Source of the DNA: JAXMBN01 sp046349875
GTDB lineage: Bacteria > Planctomycetota > Planctomycetia > Pirellulales > Pirellulaceae
Reading direction: 5' to 3'
DNA length: 64,000 nt
NCBI GenBank assembly: GCA_046349875.1
Contig: JAXMBN010000026.1
Coordinates: 1-64,000 of the forward strand
Shown here: piece after piece, positions 48,384-57,850 of the stretch
Position numbering within the stretch: the first letter of the stretch is position 1
Layout: each line of letters begins with the position of its first letter
Position numbers and translations under genes: made by a program
Notes under the pieces: model-generated
Databases searched by the model: none
Told to the model about the DNA's origin: nothing
Seen by the model: only the letters and a program-made list of their open reading frames with translations

Positions 48384-49910
48384 CGAATCGCGGTGAAGTG
48401 CGTACGAAGCTTTTCAACGATTTCTGGATGAGCTTCCGCGCAATTTTCGGTTTCCCTGATCGTGCTCGAGATCGAATAGCTCAATGCGTTTACCGTCCTC
48501 ACCGAGGATCAATCGCCAACGATCATCTCGAATCGTCTTTTGACCTTCGGTCCAAAAGCCTTTGGACACTTTCGCAGAGGGTAAATTGGGCTGAAGCAAA
48601 TAGGGCTTCAGGCTCAATCCATCTAGGTTCTCGGGGATGGGTACTTGAGCCAGTTCGCATAAAGTTGGAAACACGTCCACCGTTTCCGCGAGAGCTTGAC
48701 ATGCCCTGCCCTGCTCTTTCAATTCAGGCGTTCGAATGATGAGTGGGGATCTTAGCGCCCGTTCGTAAAGGCAATGCTTTCCCCAAATAGCATGCTCGCC
48801 CAACAAAAAGCCGTGGTCGCCCCACACAACGACAATAGTGTTGCGATCCATTTGCCGAGCTTTCAATTGATCGAGAACACGTCCTATCTGCGCATCGACG
48901 TAACTCACACAGGCAGCGTACGCTCTTCTCAACCGCAATGCATATTCTTCATTGGACGCGGGATCCTCACCTGGCTTATGCCCATAATTGCGACGAAACT
49001 CACTGCTCTCATGCCAACCTGAATTCCATGGTGGCTTGCGTGTCACGAGCGATGGTAAGTCAAATCGATGTGTACGATGCAATTCACTCCACGCCTCTGG
49101 CGCAGCGAAAGGGAGATGAGGTTTGAAGAAACCAACGGAGAACAGCCAAGGATCACTAGAACTCGACAATTGCTCAAGCGTTTGGATGGCCTCATCGGCG
49201 ACCCAAGCATCGGGATAGAGATGATCGTCACCAGCGGCGTTTTCCCAAGGCAAAGATTTGCCCGGCACTCGCGCAACTCCCTTGGCGTAACCATGCATCA
49301 TCGCTTCCGCGGTATTCCATGGGGACTTGGGAATCCAGCATCGGTCCCAAGCACCTGGCATTTCTTCCGGACCTTCATTCCAATCTTTTCCGGTAAGGCC
49401 ACCTGGATAGTGACCAATTTTGCCTAAGGCGAAGGTGCGATAACCGAACTTTTTCATCCATGCAGGCAAGCTCTGGCTTCCCCACTGATCGTAGCTGTTT
49501 CGAATGGCAGTGTTTTGGAGATGAACTCGCTCACGAGGATAGCAGCCTCGCATCAGCCCGCATCGCGAAGCACCGCAAGTGGGCACTTGCACAAAGTGAT
49601 TGGTGAAGATTCGCGATTGCGAGGCAAGGGCATCCAGGTTGGGTGTCCTCGCATGAGGAACACCATAGGCACCAAGGTCGGGTCGCAAATCATCGACCGC
49701 GATGAAAAGTATGTTGGGACGCGGTGGATCTTGAGCTTGCGAGTACCGACTCCAACATATCCCGGCCAGGAATAGCATCCAAGCTAAGATGCTAATTCCA
49801 TGCGTTGAGCTACCTTCTCTCGTCTGCGTCCATTCCCCTGGCATCAACTGCGGAGTCGAACGCGTGAGAACGTTTCCTTCCTTCGCAAGCATGGCTTGAC
49901 GCTCTCTCAT
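48380..49910 (-). CDS. Sulfatase, one frameshift near the C-terminus
   Basis: A formylglycine-dependent sulfatase of about 509 residues, exported (hydrophobic SILAWMLFLAGICW near residue 38). The catalytic motif CGASRCGLMRG fits C-x-A-x-R, with upstream NILFIAVDDLRPDLGAYG and the metal site WGDHGFLLGEHAIWGK. As written the ORF ends at 48414 after a non-family tail; removing one C of the CCC at 48454-48456 (GGG on the coding strand) restores HDQETENCAEAHPEIVEKLR and a stop at 48380. ATGA overlap with the upstream sulfatase couples the two. Substrate: sulfated polysaccharide, unspecified. Confidence 0.88.
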
Positions 49911-51520
49911 GGTTGGCGAGCAAGAGTCATCGCTTCAGAAACGGATTTGTTGCCAAGGGGTTGCTTATCGTCGAAAGGCCCATCAGCGCTCCCCTTGGGC
50001 CAAGTCGCCGAATCAGCATATTGACCTTCATCGCGATACAATTTTTGAAGCTTCAATATTTCTTGCTTTAGCTCCTCGAACTTGGCCGCGATCTTCGGGT
50101 TGTTGCGATCCGATTCGGAAAACAGCAAATTCTTCTGCTCCGTTGGATCGGCCGTCAAATCGAACATTTCGTAGGCATTCTTTTTCCAGTAGTGAATGAG
50201 CTTATGCGTTTGTGTGCGTACACCGTAGTGAGCTGCCGTATTGTGATGGCCCGGATCGTGATAGTAGCGATAGTAAACGCTCTGACGCCAATTGTCTGGC
50301 GATTCACCACGAAGAAGCGGGGCGATGGAACGTCCTTGCATCGAACTTGGAACAGGAAGGCCTGCAAGATCCAAAAAGGTTGGAGCAAAATCGATATTGG
50401 CTACGAACTGCGAAGGAGCGATTCCCGACTGGATCCCAGGTCCTTTGGCAAGGAGCGGAATCCGCAAGCCGGGCTCGTACATGAATCGCTTGTCGTACAG
50501 TCCGAGGTCGCCTAGATACCAACCATTGTCGGCGGAGTAGATAACGATGGTGTTCTTGGAGAGCTCGTTGCTATCGAGATAGTCGAGCAGCTTTCCCATT
50601 CCATCGTCGACGCCCTGAACGCATGCAAGATAATCTTGCATGTATCGCTGATACTTCCACTGAATGAGTTCTTTCCCTTTCAATGTTTTGCCATCGATGG
50701 TCAACTCCATGGGCTTTTCATTAAACCATTTGTTGAGTTCTTGACCTTTCAGATCATCGGGAGGCGTGAGCTTGAGATCGCGCCGAGTGAGATCGCGAGC
50801 CACGGTTTGCTCGTTCTCTGGCAGTGCTGTCGGTCGTGTAGCGTAATCATCGAACAAGGTGGCCGGTTCTGGAATGACCTTATCCTTAAAGATGGACTTG
50901 TTTCGTTCGTCAGGCTCCCAGGCGCGGTGTGGTGCTTTCTGATGCAACATCAAAAAGAATGGGCGATCCTTAGGGCGAGTTTTGATGAATTCGATGCCGA
51001 GATCGGTGGTGATCTGAGTGCAATGGCCCTGGAGGTTTACTTTGTGGCCAGGCACGAGAAACACTGGATTGTTGTAGGCCCCCTGCCCTGGCAAGATGAT
51101 CCAGCGATCGAACCCCGTTGGATCAGAACCCAAGTGCCATTTTCCAATCATCCCGGTGTAATAACCACCAGCTTGGAGATGCTTGGCAGCATTGTCTCTG
51201 GAACCATCAAAGCGATTGAAAACGGGAACTCCATTGAGATGCGAGTACTGGCCGGTCAAAAGTGTTGCGCGACTCGGTGTGCAAATGGAATTGGTGACAA
51301 AGGCATTTAAGAACTTGGCTCCACCTTGCGCCAATCGATCCAAGTGAGGAGTTTGATTGACTTTGGATCCATAAGCTGAAATCGCGTGCTGCGCATGATC
51401 ATCTGAGAAGACGAAAATGATATTGGGACGGTCGGCTGCATGAGAAGCAGTTCCCATCGTCAGCAAGGCCCATGAAAGGCAACCAAACCATTGCCAAAAA
51501 TGCAGAGTCAGGCTTCGCAT
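49907..51520 (-). CDS. Sulfatase
   Basis: About 537 residues with a signal peptide (LSWALLTMGTASHA). The formylglycine motif is ICTPSRATLLTG, the canonical C-x-P-S-R; NIIFVFSDDHAQHAISAYG starts the fold and YSADNGWYLGDLGLYDKRFMYE carries the second metal ligands. The ATG at 51520 follows AAGGATTCTCT; the frame is open to 51682. It is the first gene of a two-sulfatase unit. These act on sulfated glycans outside the cytoplasm; an FGE is needed for maturation but none is proven here. Confidence 0.92.
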   Translation of the reverse strand: MRSLTLHFWQWFGCLSWALLTMGTASHAADRPNIIFVFSDDHAQHAISAYGSKVNQTPHLDRLAQGGAKFLNAFVTNSICTPSRATLLTGQYSHLNGVPVFNRFDGSRDNAAKHLQAGGYYTGMIGKWHLGSDPTGFDRWIILPGQGAYNNPVFLVPGHKVNLQGHCTQITTDLGIEFIKTRPKDRPFFLMLHQKAPHRAWEPDERNKSIFKDKVIPEPATLFDDYATRPTALPENEQTVARDLTRRDLKLTPPDDLKGQELNKWFNEKPMELTIDGKTLKGKELIQWKYQRYMQDYLACVQGVDDGMGKLLDYLDSNELSKNTIVIYSADNGWYLGDLGLYDKRFMYEPGLRIPLLAKGPGIQSGIAPSQFVANIDFAPTFLDLAGLPVPSSMQGRSIAPLLRGESPDNWRQSVYYRYYHDPGHHNTAAHYGVRTQTHKLIHYWKKNAYEMFDLTADPTEQKNLLFSESDRNNPKIAAKFEELKQEILKLQKLYRDEGQYADSATWPKGSADGPFDDKQPLGNKSVSEAMTLARQP

Positions 51521-51669
51521 AGAGAATCCTTGGAAGTCAAAAGGCGGGCGGGGAGGATCGAAAGGACTCGGTAGGCGAACCTTGCGGCAACCTACGAGTC
51601 TTTGGATTATAACCACATTTCTTCCAGCGATTGCAACTCTTTCAAAATTGGATAGTACCGGTCCAACTC

Positions 51670-52497
51670 GTGAACACTTCATCCCCCAGCCCCTCCGAAA
51701 TCGAAAAAATATGGCGACGCTATGACGAAGACGAACTCCGTTTAACTGCGGCCCTTAGCGAGAGAATGCTGGAACGAGGCGATGCAGGTTCCAAGTTGCG
51801 AATATTGGATATTGCGACGGGGCGAGGTGAGCCAGCGATTCGCGCCGCTCAAATGACTCAGCAAGGGATGGTCGTAGGAATCGATTCTGCCGCAGCCATG
51901 CTGAAAATGGCACAGGAAAGAGCCTCTCGCGAAGGTGTTACCAATCTGCAACTGTTAGAAGCAGATGCGATGGAGTTGCCTCCCCTTCCCTTCCACGATT
52001 TCGATCTGGCTCTGTGTCGCTGGGGATTGATGTACTTTTCCGATCCCAAAAAGACATTGGCTTGGGTCCGAAAGGTCTTTAGCATCCAACCGGGAAACTG
52101 GTGGCGGCCTTTTGGGCGAGCCCTCACCGCGTTTCCTATTTTTACCACCCTCGAAAACTACTGGCGAACTACGTATCCATTCCATCGCATGAATATGAAG
52201 GCTCTCCAACGTTTCGATATGCCCAAGTCGAACGCATTTACAGCGATTTCGAAGAGGAAGGATGGGCGCATTGACTCGATCGAGGAGATGGAGGTCGACG
52301 TTATGGAAGCGAGAACCGATCATGAACTCGTTGCATGGGTTCGCGCGTTTGGTTTGAATCGACTTACGCAGCATCTGTCCAACGAGCTACAACAGGCGTG
52401 GGAACGAGACTTGATCGAACAAAGTCAGAACTACAAGAAAGGGACGAGCTACTATCTTGGTGGTGTAACTCGCATCGTCGTTGCATCGCCGGGGTAG
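51670..52497 (+). CDS. SAM-dependent methyltransferase, two hidden compensating frameshifts
   Basis: Class I methyltransferase of 276 codons, starting at GTG 51670 or TTG 51631 (no ATG). SAM motif I is LRILDIATGRGEPAIRAA, later motifs LLEADAMELPPLPFHDFDLALCRWGLMYF. Residues about 141 to 198 as read are not family-like: in the neighbouring frame the same DNA reads KLVAAFWASPHRVSYFYHPR through FRYAQVERIYSDFEEEGW. Restoring one G at 52092-52094 and removing one at 52264-52266 puts it right, after which IDSIEEMEVDVMEA resumes. Methyl acceptor unknown. Overlaps no neighbour; divergent from the sulfatases. Confidence 0.8.
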   Translation: MNTSSPSPSEIEKIWRRYDEDELRLTAALSERMLERGDAGSKLRILDIATGRGEPAIRAAQMTQQGMVVGIDSAAAMLKMAQERASREGVTNLQLLEADAMELPPLPFHDFDLALCRWGLMYFSDPKKTLAWVRKVFSIQPGNWWRPFGRALTAFPIFTTLENYWRTTYPFHRMNMKALQRFDMPKSNAFTAISKRKDGRIDSIEEMEVDVMEARTDHELVAWVRAFGLNRLTQHLSNELQQAWERDLIEQSQNYKKGTSYYLGGVTRIVVASPG

Positions 52498-52521
52498 AGT
52501 TACTTGAATAAGAAGATTGCC

Positions 52522-54621
52522 TCAACGCGCGATCGCCAATTCGTTTCGTCGCAATGCTTCGAGTACAGCGAAGAACGCTTCTTTGGACGAAGTGCTTAAC
52601 TTGTCAGCATTGTTTTTCCAGTCGGCATGCGTCTCAAACCATTTCACTTTGAATAGTAGGTAGGCCAATTGCCCCGCAACGGACTCGTCATATTCCCGCA
52701 AATGTTCAAATAGTACTCGCGGTTGTTCCGCATACTTTTCAAAGATGCTTTGCGCATACGAGCGAGCTGTCGTATGCTTCCCATCGCGATCGCTGTCAAA
52801 CCATAGGGTAGAGGTCGAAGCAAGCGATTTTCCCTCCCAATGTTCGGATGTGGGTTGATAAGGCTTGGCCATTCGCCAATAGGCTTCCTTTTGCGATGGG
52901 CCGGAAGCCAAAACAATAAAGTGCACATCCTGTTGGGGGCGCTGCACAATCCAACGATGCCGACATAGTACGCCCCGTTCGTTTCCGGGGGCCTTTGCGA
53001 TCGACTCCATTCGGATGGGAACGCCGTTCTGCCAAAGGTGAAGCTGATCCACTTGGGTCCAGGATGGGCCACGAACGATCGCGTCGATCGCGATCCCGCC
53101 AGATGGAATCGATGGATCTTTTTCAGAATCGACAATCGCCGCGTTTACGAGCAAACCGTAACTCACCAATACATTCCCGGAACGAAAAGACTTCATCGCC
53201 TGATCGATATCGATGGCAGACACATCGCCATCATCGCATCGAATGTAGGTCCGCCCCTGACCTACACGATAGCGAGCGACATCATGCGAATCGCTGCTAC
53301 CGATTGGAACGATGGGATATCCTCCATTGATCAATCCTGCCCAATCATGAAAAAGCTGGAAGGGATCGCTTTGAGTCGCACCAGAGTTAATGACTTCCAT
53401 CGCCTGAAACAGGATGGGCCAGTCTTCCAGGTTCTGCCCGATAATGGCGAGATGTCGGTGGGGATCGAACGGTCGAAACTGGGAGTGTATATCGCGAGCA
53501 TGATTGAGAATGGTGACTTGCGTGGATGGTACCTTCAAGATTCTCGGCAGCAACTCTCCCCAATGTTCGCTCGTCACTGCCACCGGTGTCTGGTTCGGAT
53601 CGATTGGAAAAGCATTAAAGTGGCCAATGGACGTGGTCACTTCGTTACCTATGAGGGGAGTGAAGTAACTCCGAACGTTTAACTTACGCGCGATCGTGTC
53701 GTAGTCGATGTGTTTGTTGTGATCGGTCGCAACAGGGAGTTCAATTCCTTCCCCAGCGATCGTCAGCATTCTCTCTTCGATCGAGCAATCTCCGTGTCCC
53801 GAATGCGTTCTGGTATGAACGTGGGGATCGCAAGCAATCCAACCCGAGGTATCCACTTCTCGCGCAATGGACATCACCCTCGCCTGCTCTGATCCAAGGG
53901 CCAGCTCTATCTCCAATTGCTGGATGCCATATTCAAAGCCTCGTCCAGCCGTGATTCGATAGTGGCCAGCGGGAAGGCGCACATCGATATCACCATGTGC
54001 TGCATAGATCGTCCCCGGGCGAACGGCGAGCGTGTCGCTCGATGTTGTCCCCAAATCCACCAACGCTCCTTCGCGATCGACAATAGTTACACAACAAGGA
54101 ATTGGTAGGTTGGTGTCCGAGTCGAGAACGGTGAGATGGAGTTTCGATTGCTGCAACCAATCATGGCGGTCCACAGGAACCAATACCATTGAACCGATCA
54201 AGATGTCATCTGAGGCCGACGGATCTGTCGGCCCGAGAATCTCTATTTCATTTGCGCCGTTCCGAAGAAGACCACTCGGAATGGCAATCGCTAACCGATG
54301 ATCGTTCTCGTCTTGAAGCAATTCCTTCAGGAGCTTGCCGTTGAGCATCACCTTCCAACGTTGTTTCACATCGACCTGGCGATACCAAAGCGTGTAAGCC
54401 GCCTCGGGATTCTCGATCGCAAATGAAATCCTATGATGCGATGGAGGAGACTCTTTGGGAAAATCATCCCATTCACGGTCCTTCCCGCTTCGCAGGTGAA
54501 CCGATTCCTTTTGAAGGACGACTTGTTCGGAATTGGCAGGACTACCGATCGCAGCATGGATCGGGCCCGCAAGCGAGCTGAGCATAAAAAACATCAGGCT
54601 CGCAAAGAACATTCGCACCAT
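52522..54621 (-). CDS. Exported CehA/McbA-type PHP metallohydrolase
   Basis: About 699 residues. A signal peptide (MVRMFFASLMFFMLSSLAG) starts at ATG 54621 after AGGA; the frame is open upstream to 54954 but that part is not coding in character. Beta-sandwich-like domains are followed by the PHP/CehA metal-binding domain: CDPHVHTRTHSG near 285, ATDHNKH near 315, GNEVTT, NHARDIHS and GSSDSHD. Relatives hydrolyse phosphodiesters or carbamates; many in planctomycetes are of unknown substrate. The C-terminal about 150 residues have no recognised domain. Confidence 0.82.
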   Translation of the reverse strand: MVRMFFASLMFFMLSSLAGPIHAAIGSPANSEQVVLQKESVHLRSGKDREWDDFPKESPPSHHRISFAIENPEAAYTLWYRQVDVKQRWKVMLNGKLLKELLQDENDHRLAIAIPSGLLRNGANEIEILGPTDPSASDDILIGSMVLVPVDRHDWLQQSKLHLTVLDSDTNLPIPCCVTIVDREGALVDLGTTSSDTLAVRPGTIYAAHGDIDVRLPAGHYRITAGRGFEYGIQQLEIELALGSEQARVMSIAREVDTSGWIACDPHVHTRTHSGHGDCSIEERMLTIAGEGIELPVATDHNKHIDYDTIARKLNVRSYFTPLIGNEVTTSIGHFNAFPIDPNQTPVAVTSEHWGELLPRILKVPSTQVTILNHARDIHSQFRPFDPHRHLAIIGQNLEDWPILFQAMEVINSGATQSDPFQLFHDWAGLINGGYPIVPIGSSDSHDVARYRVGQGRTYIRCDDGDVSAIDIDQAMKSFRSGNVLVSYGLLVNAAIVDSEKDPSIPSGGIAIDAIVRGPSWTQVDQLHLWQNGVPIRMESIAKAPGNERGVLCRHRWIVQRPQQDVHFIVLASGPSQKEAYWRMAKPYQPTSEHWEGKSLASTSTLWFDSDRDGKHTTARSYAQSIFEKYAEQPRVLFEHLREYDESVAGQLAYLLFKVKWFETHADWKNNADKLSTSSKEAFFAVLEALRRNELAIAR

Positions 54622-54637
54622 GGGAATCCTATCGTTG

Positions 54638-55393
54638 TTAGGGATTCTTTGCTTCAGGCCGCGATTGTTGTTGGAGCCAGGTGTACAGATCGGGGGTCGC
54701 ATAGGCTGCAGACCATGAGTTGTGCCCAATGTTCTCGAGCGAAGTCCAGCGAATTTGGTTGCTACCGGTTTTCTTGATCGCTTCCACCATCTCGTTATTG
54801 GCCGCGAAAACGCGATCCTGATCACCGCAGAAGACCCAAGTCGGCAAAGCCTTAAAAGCCGCAGCGTCTTTGACGTCACCCCGTCCACAAATGGGCACGA
54901 CTGCCGCAAACTTTTGGGGATGATCTGCAGCCATCCGCCATGACCCAGACCCACCCATACTCAGGCCTGTTAGGTAAACTCTGGAGGTATCGATGTTCCA
55001 CTTGCCAATGGCATCATCGAGCAATTCGAGCAATCGCTTTTGCTGCGTCGGGGAACTCCAATTGTCCTCTTTCGGACATTGCGGTGAAAGAACCACATAC
55101 GGCATGCTTTCCCCCTTGGCCAGCAGCTGTGGAGGCCCCCATTTCGCGACGACTTGAAGCGGGCCATCACTCTCACCTCGTCCATGGAGGAAAAGCATCA
55201 AAGGAACTTTTTTGTTACCCTTTTCGAATCCTTGCGGAAGGTAAAGTAGGTACGGTACTTTCCCTTGATCTTTTGCAACAAATGTCTGCTCCACCTGCTT
55301 TCCTGGCGCGGGAGCTTGCTCTTGGGCGTTGGTTGTCGCGATGCACGAACCTAGAACAAAGAGAGACGCATTAAAAAACTGTCGAACGCGCAT
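54638..55393 (-). CDS. Exported esterase, dienelactone-hydrolase/PHB-depolymerase-like
   Basis: A 251-residue alpha/beta hydrolase with a signal peptide (residues 1-23). Nucleophile serine is in YLTGLSMGGSGSW, oxyanion HGRGESDG earlier, and the GDQDRV Asp and NIGHNSW His complete the triad. Such secreted esterases remove acyl or feruloyl groups from polysaccharides. It is 17 bp upstream of the CehA-like gene and probably co-transcribed. Substrate not known. Confidence 0.85.
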   Translation of the reverse strand: MRVRQFFNASLFVLGSCIATTNAQEQAPAPGKQVEQTFVAKDQGKVPYLLYLPQGFEKGNKKVPLMLFLHGRGESDGPLQVVAKWGPPQLLAKGESMPYVVLSPQCPKEDNWSSPTQQKRLLELLDDAIGKWNIDTSRVYLTGLSMGGSGSWRMAADHPQKFAAVVPICGRGDVKDAAAFKALPTWVFCGDQDRVFAANNEMVEAIKKTGSNQIRWTSLENIGHNSWSAAYATPDLYTWLQQQSRPEAKNP

Positions 55394-55595
55394 GTTCGGC
55401 TCCTGTGGTGGAAGGAATGGAGGTGGCTATTCAGTATAGTCGATGCAATATCGTCGATGGCCATGTCCAAGATTATGGTGGCATCTCAGGGAATTGTTAC
55501 GATCTAATCGTATCGATTGGTAATCATGGTCGATTGAGTCAGCAACCATTCGCTCTATGTAAGTAGTGGAATGTGAACAGAAAGAAGGTTGAATC

Positions 55596-56285
55596 GTGCC
55601 ATTTCTCACGGCCGCATGGCGACATTTGATCATGGCCAACTACGAAGTTGATCCCGAACGATTGCAGTCGTGGGTACCCATCGGTACCAGTCTCGATCTC
55701 TTTGAAGGCAAAGCATACGTTAGCTTGGTTGCGTTTTGGTTCGAGAATACCAAAGTGCTTGGAATCCCCGTTCCGTGGCATCGCCATTTTGAAGAGGTCA
55801 ACCTTCGATTTTATATCAAACCCAATCGGGATCCGTCGCTACGCGCAGTGACCTTCCTGAAGGAAATTGTACCGCTTTCCGCGATACCTCTCATTGCCAA
55901 TACGTTTTTTGATGAACGCTATGTTCGCATGCCGATGAGTCATGCTTTCTCTGAATCATCGTATCGATATGGTTGGGGAGAACGACAAGAACATTCCATT
56001 TCCGTCGCTCAAACCGAACCAATGACCTACCCGGAGAAGGGCTCTGTTGCAGAATTCATCACCGAGCACTATTGGGGATATGCCCAAGGCCCCAAACGCA
56101 CCATTGAATATCATGTCGTTCATGAACCTTGGAGATCTTGCTGTATCCAAGATTACAAAATCGAAGTCGAATTTGAATCTCTTTATGGTCCAACGTGGGC
56201 ATTTCTGCAGGACCAACAACCCTCTCATGTCCTCCTTGCCGAGGGCTCGCCGGTCTCCGTATCGTTCCCTGGCCCACTTAAATGA
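55596..56285 (+). CDS. DUF2071 (YqjF-like) protein
   Basis: A 229-residue protein starting with GTG. MPFLTAAWRHLIMANYEVDPERLQSWVPIGTSLD-type sequence (quoted in part) and the conserved FFDERYV and LLAEGSPVSVSFPGP blocks are typical of DUF2071, a predicted acetoacetate-decarboxylase-like fold with unknown activity. No membrane segment or signal. Stands alone; followed by a gene-poor region with repeats. Confidence 0.78.
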   Translation: MPFLTAAWRHLIMANYEVDPERLQSWVPIGTSLDLFEGKAYVSLVAFWFENTKVLGIPVPWHRHFEEVNLRFYIKPNRDPSLRAVTFLKEIVPLSAIPLIANTFFDERYVRMPMSHAFSESSYRYGWGERQEHSISVAQTEPMTYPEKGSVAEFITEHYWGYAQGPKRTIEYHVVHEPWRSCCIQDYKIEVEFESLYGPTWAFLQDQQPSHVLLAEGSPVSVSFPGPLK

Positions 56286-56357
56286 ACATGCACTCCTTAG
56301 TTCGCTTCCATTACAATCGCTGACGCTTTTTGAAGATGCGCATTTGAGTATTATCAC

Positions 56358-56471
56358 AACCCGAAGCGTTAGCGAGGGACTGACTTTTGCAGTGTTTTTG
56401 CCTTGTCCGAGACATTCCTTGCTAACGCTGCGTGATATGAGGAAAGGTGTCCCTCGCTAACGCTTCGGGTT
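56358..56471. repeat. Large inverted repeat, AACCCGAAGCG type
   Basis: Left arm 56358-56379 begins AACCCGAAGCGTTAGCGAGG; right arm 56450-56471 is its exact reverse complement (22 bp, no mismatch). The 70-base loop contains a further partial copy, CCTTGCTAACGC near 56417. A looser copy is about 390 bp downstream. This motif type is characteristic of planctomycete intergenic REP-like sequences. Confidence 0.85.
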
Positions 56472-56631
56472 AAGAAATATCAAGGCTTTCTGTTCGCAGA
56501 ACGCCATTAGCGCAACTTCAAAACAGACGCGTCGAGTTGTGAAAATCAAGCTAAATCAGAGCTTTCCCGACTCGATCTCTTCACAGTGCCACTTCCAAGC
56601 ATAGAGCTCAACGTTGGAGGGCAAAAAAATG

Positions 56632-56767
56632 TGGGGCAAAAATATGAATGCGCTTTGTGGGATTGTTGGGGGACTAAAAAATTGTGTCCGAGGATCGGAT
56701 CAGAGAATCGGAATCAAATGAACGATGGGAAGCACGCTGTGACTCGATCTGTGAGATTTTTGCCCCA
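56632..56767. repeat. 136-bp element flanked by 12-bp inverted repeats, possible MITE
   Basis: The ends are TGGGGCAAAAAT (56632-56643) and its exact reverse complement ATTTTTGCCCCA (56756-56767). Just outside the left end, GGGCAAAAAAATG (56620 on) nearly repeats the end. No coding content and no clear target-site duplication. It may be a non-autonomous insertion or a structured RNA; evidence is limited to the terminal repeats. Confidence 0.45.
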
Positions 56768-56951
56768 TTTGCCTAATCGAAATGCCAGTGGTGATAGACG
56801 TTCGTAGGCATTGCAATCGATCGGCGGAGCGACGTCCCTTGCTGACGCACTGACGCTTCGGATAAATGGATAAAGACATCCCAGCCCGGCATCAATGCGC
56901 GGCACTCCGTGATCTTGGCCGATCAGACCAATGACCTATTTAGCGCTGATG

Positions 56952-57479
56952 CTATGTAAAGAGGATATGCGTACCCTCACCAGAGGATGCGTTATAGAAA
57001 TCTCCTACGGTCAAGATACCATCGACTCGATCCCATAGGTCCTCTTTCTTAAGGCCGAACATGTCCATGGCGAGCTTGCAGGCGTAGATCTTGCCTCCCG
57101 AGTCCGAGATCATTTCCAAGAACTCTTCCACTGGTGGAATGTCGAGTTCTTCCATCTTTTTCTTCATGAGACCCGATGCTATGGCAGACACCCCGGGAAT
57201 CGAACCAATGCACGTTGGAAAGGGTAGCGTCAGAGGAAGCCCCATCAATGGCATGGCCATGTTCAAGGCCGTGTTTCCAACGGTTGCAACCTTCATCGAC
57301 GACATCGTGGATTTCACCAATCCGTTCAGACCGAAGAAGGTAAAGAACAATGACGCATCGATCCCTTCCATCCTTGCCCCATTGGCAAGAATCAAGGCGG
57401 GATAGATTCCATCCAGCGACCCGCGAGAGACGATGATCTGAATTTTCTTGACGGGATACTTATCACTGTCAGCCATCAT
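56952..57479 (-). CDS. DsrE/DsrF/DrsH-like sulfur-relay protein
   Basis: A 175-residue protein of the DsrE2-like group. Cysteines stand at PFPTCIG and IYACKLAMDMFG, the latter matching the active Cys of the family, and the fold motif VSRGSLDGIYPALILANGA starts it. A hydrophobic stretch near residues 70-105 suggests membrane association. AAGGAG precedes the ATG at 57479. Last gene of an operon with TusE/DsrC-like and SQR-like proteins, where it likely accepts or passes on persulfide sulfur. Confidence 0.85.
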   Translation of the reverse strand: MMADSDKYPVKKIQIIVSRGSLDGIYPALILANGARMEGIDASLFFTFFGLNGLVKSTMSSMKVATVGNTALNMAMPLMGLPLTLPFPTCIGSIPGVSAIASGLMKKKMEELDIPPVEEFLEMISDSGGKIYACKLAMDMFGLKKEDLWDRVDGILTVGDFYNASSGEGTHILFT

Positions 57480-57494
57480 GTATTCTCCTTGCGA

Positions 57495-57806
57495 TTACAC
57501 GCATCCTACCGGTTTGGGAATTCCAGCGATCTTCGAGGCCTTCTTGAGCGGGCCACCTGGAAAAAGATCGTAAAACTCCTTAGTGGTTAGCACGCCACTC
57601 TTGTTGATTCCGCGAATGGTCAATGCTGCACCTTTCGCTTGCTGCTCACGCAGGTAGCGAATGAGTTTGAAATGAGATTCCGTCAATGAATCAATCCCTT
57701 CCTCCTTGGCAATTTCGTGAGCCATCGACTCAGTCCATTGAGCTGGATTAATGAAATATCCTTCTTCATTGACTTCAACTTCTACTCCCGTGATCGTCTT
57801 TTTCAT
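57495..57806 (-). CDS. TusE/DsrC-family sulfur carrier
   Basis: A 103-residue member of the DsrC/TusE family: VNEEGYFINPAQWTESMAHEIA and RYLREQQAKGAA are diagnostic, and the penultimate Cys in PKPVGCV is the sulfur carrier. The second cysteine that full DsrC has ten residues earlier is replaced by serine (KKASKIAG), so this is a single-Cys TusE-like form. AAGGAG precedes the start. It lies 15 bp before the DsrE-like gene and 44 bp after the SQR-like one. Confidence 0.9.
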   Translation of the reverse strand: MKKTITGVEVEVNEEGYFINPAQWTESMAHEIAKEEGIDSLTESHFKLIRYLREQQAKGAALTIRGINKSGVLTTKEFYDLFPGGPLKKASKIAGIPKPVGCV

Positions 57807-57850
57807 GGGCAGTCTCCTTATTTCGTCATAGGATGGATGAAGTGAGCTTA

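Larger units (their letters stand above)
56286..56951. other. Gene-poor region with inverted repeats
   Basis: About 665 bp between the DUF2071 gene and the sulfur operon. Two distinct repeat structures are listed separately. A degenerate third copy of the CCCTTGCTGACGC...GACGCTTCGG type lies near 56834-56862. Open frames (56586-56807 and the reverse) have no features. Confidence 0.5.

Noticed and set aside
56586..56807. 73-residue ORF in the repeat-rich spacer
   Set aside because: It consists mostly of the MITE-like element; no coding signature.
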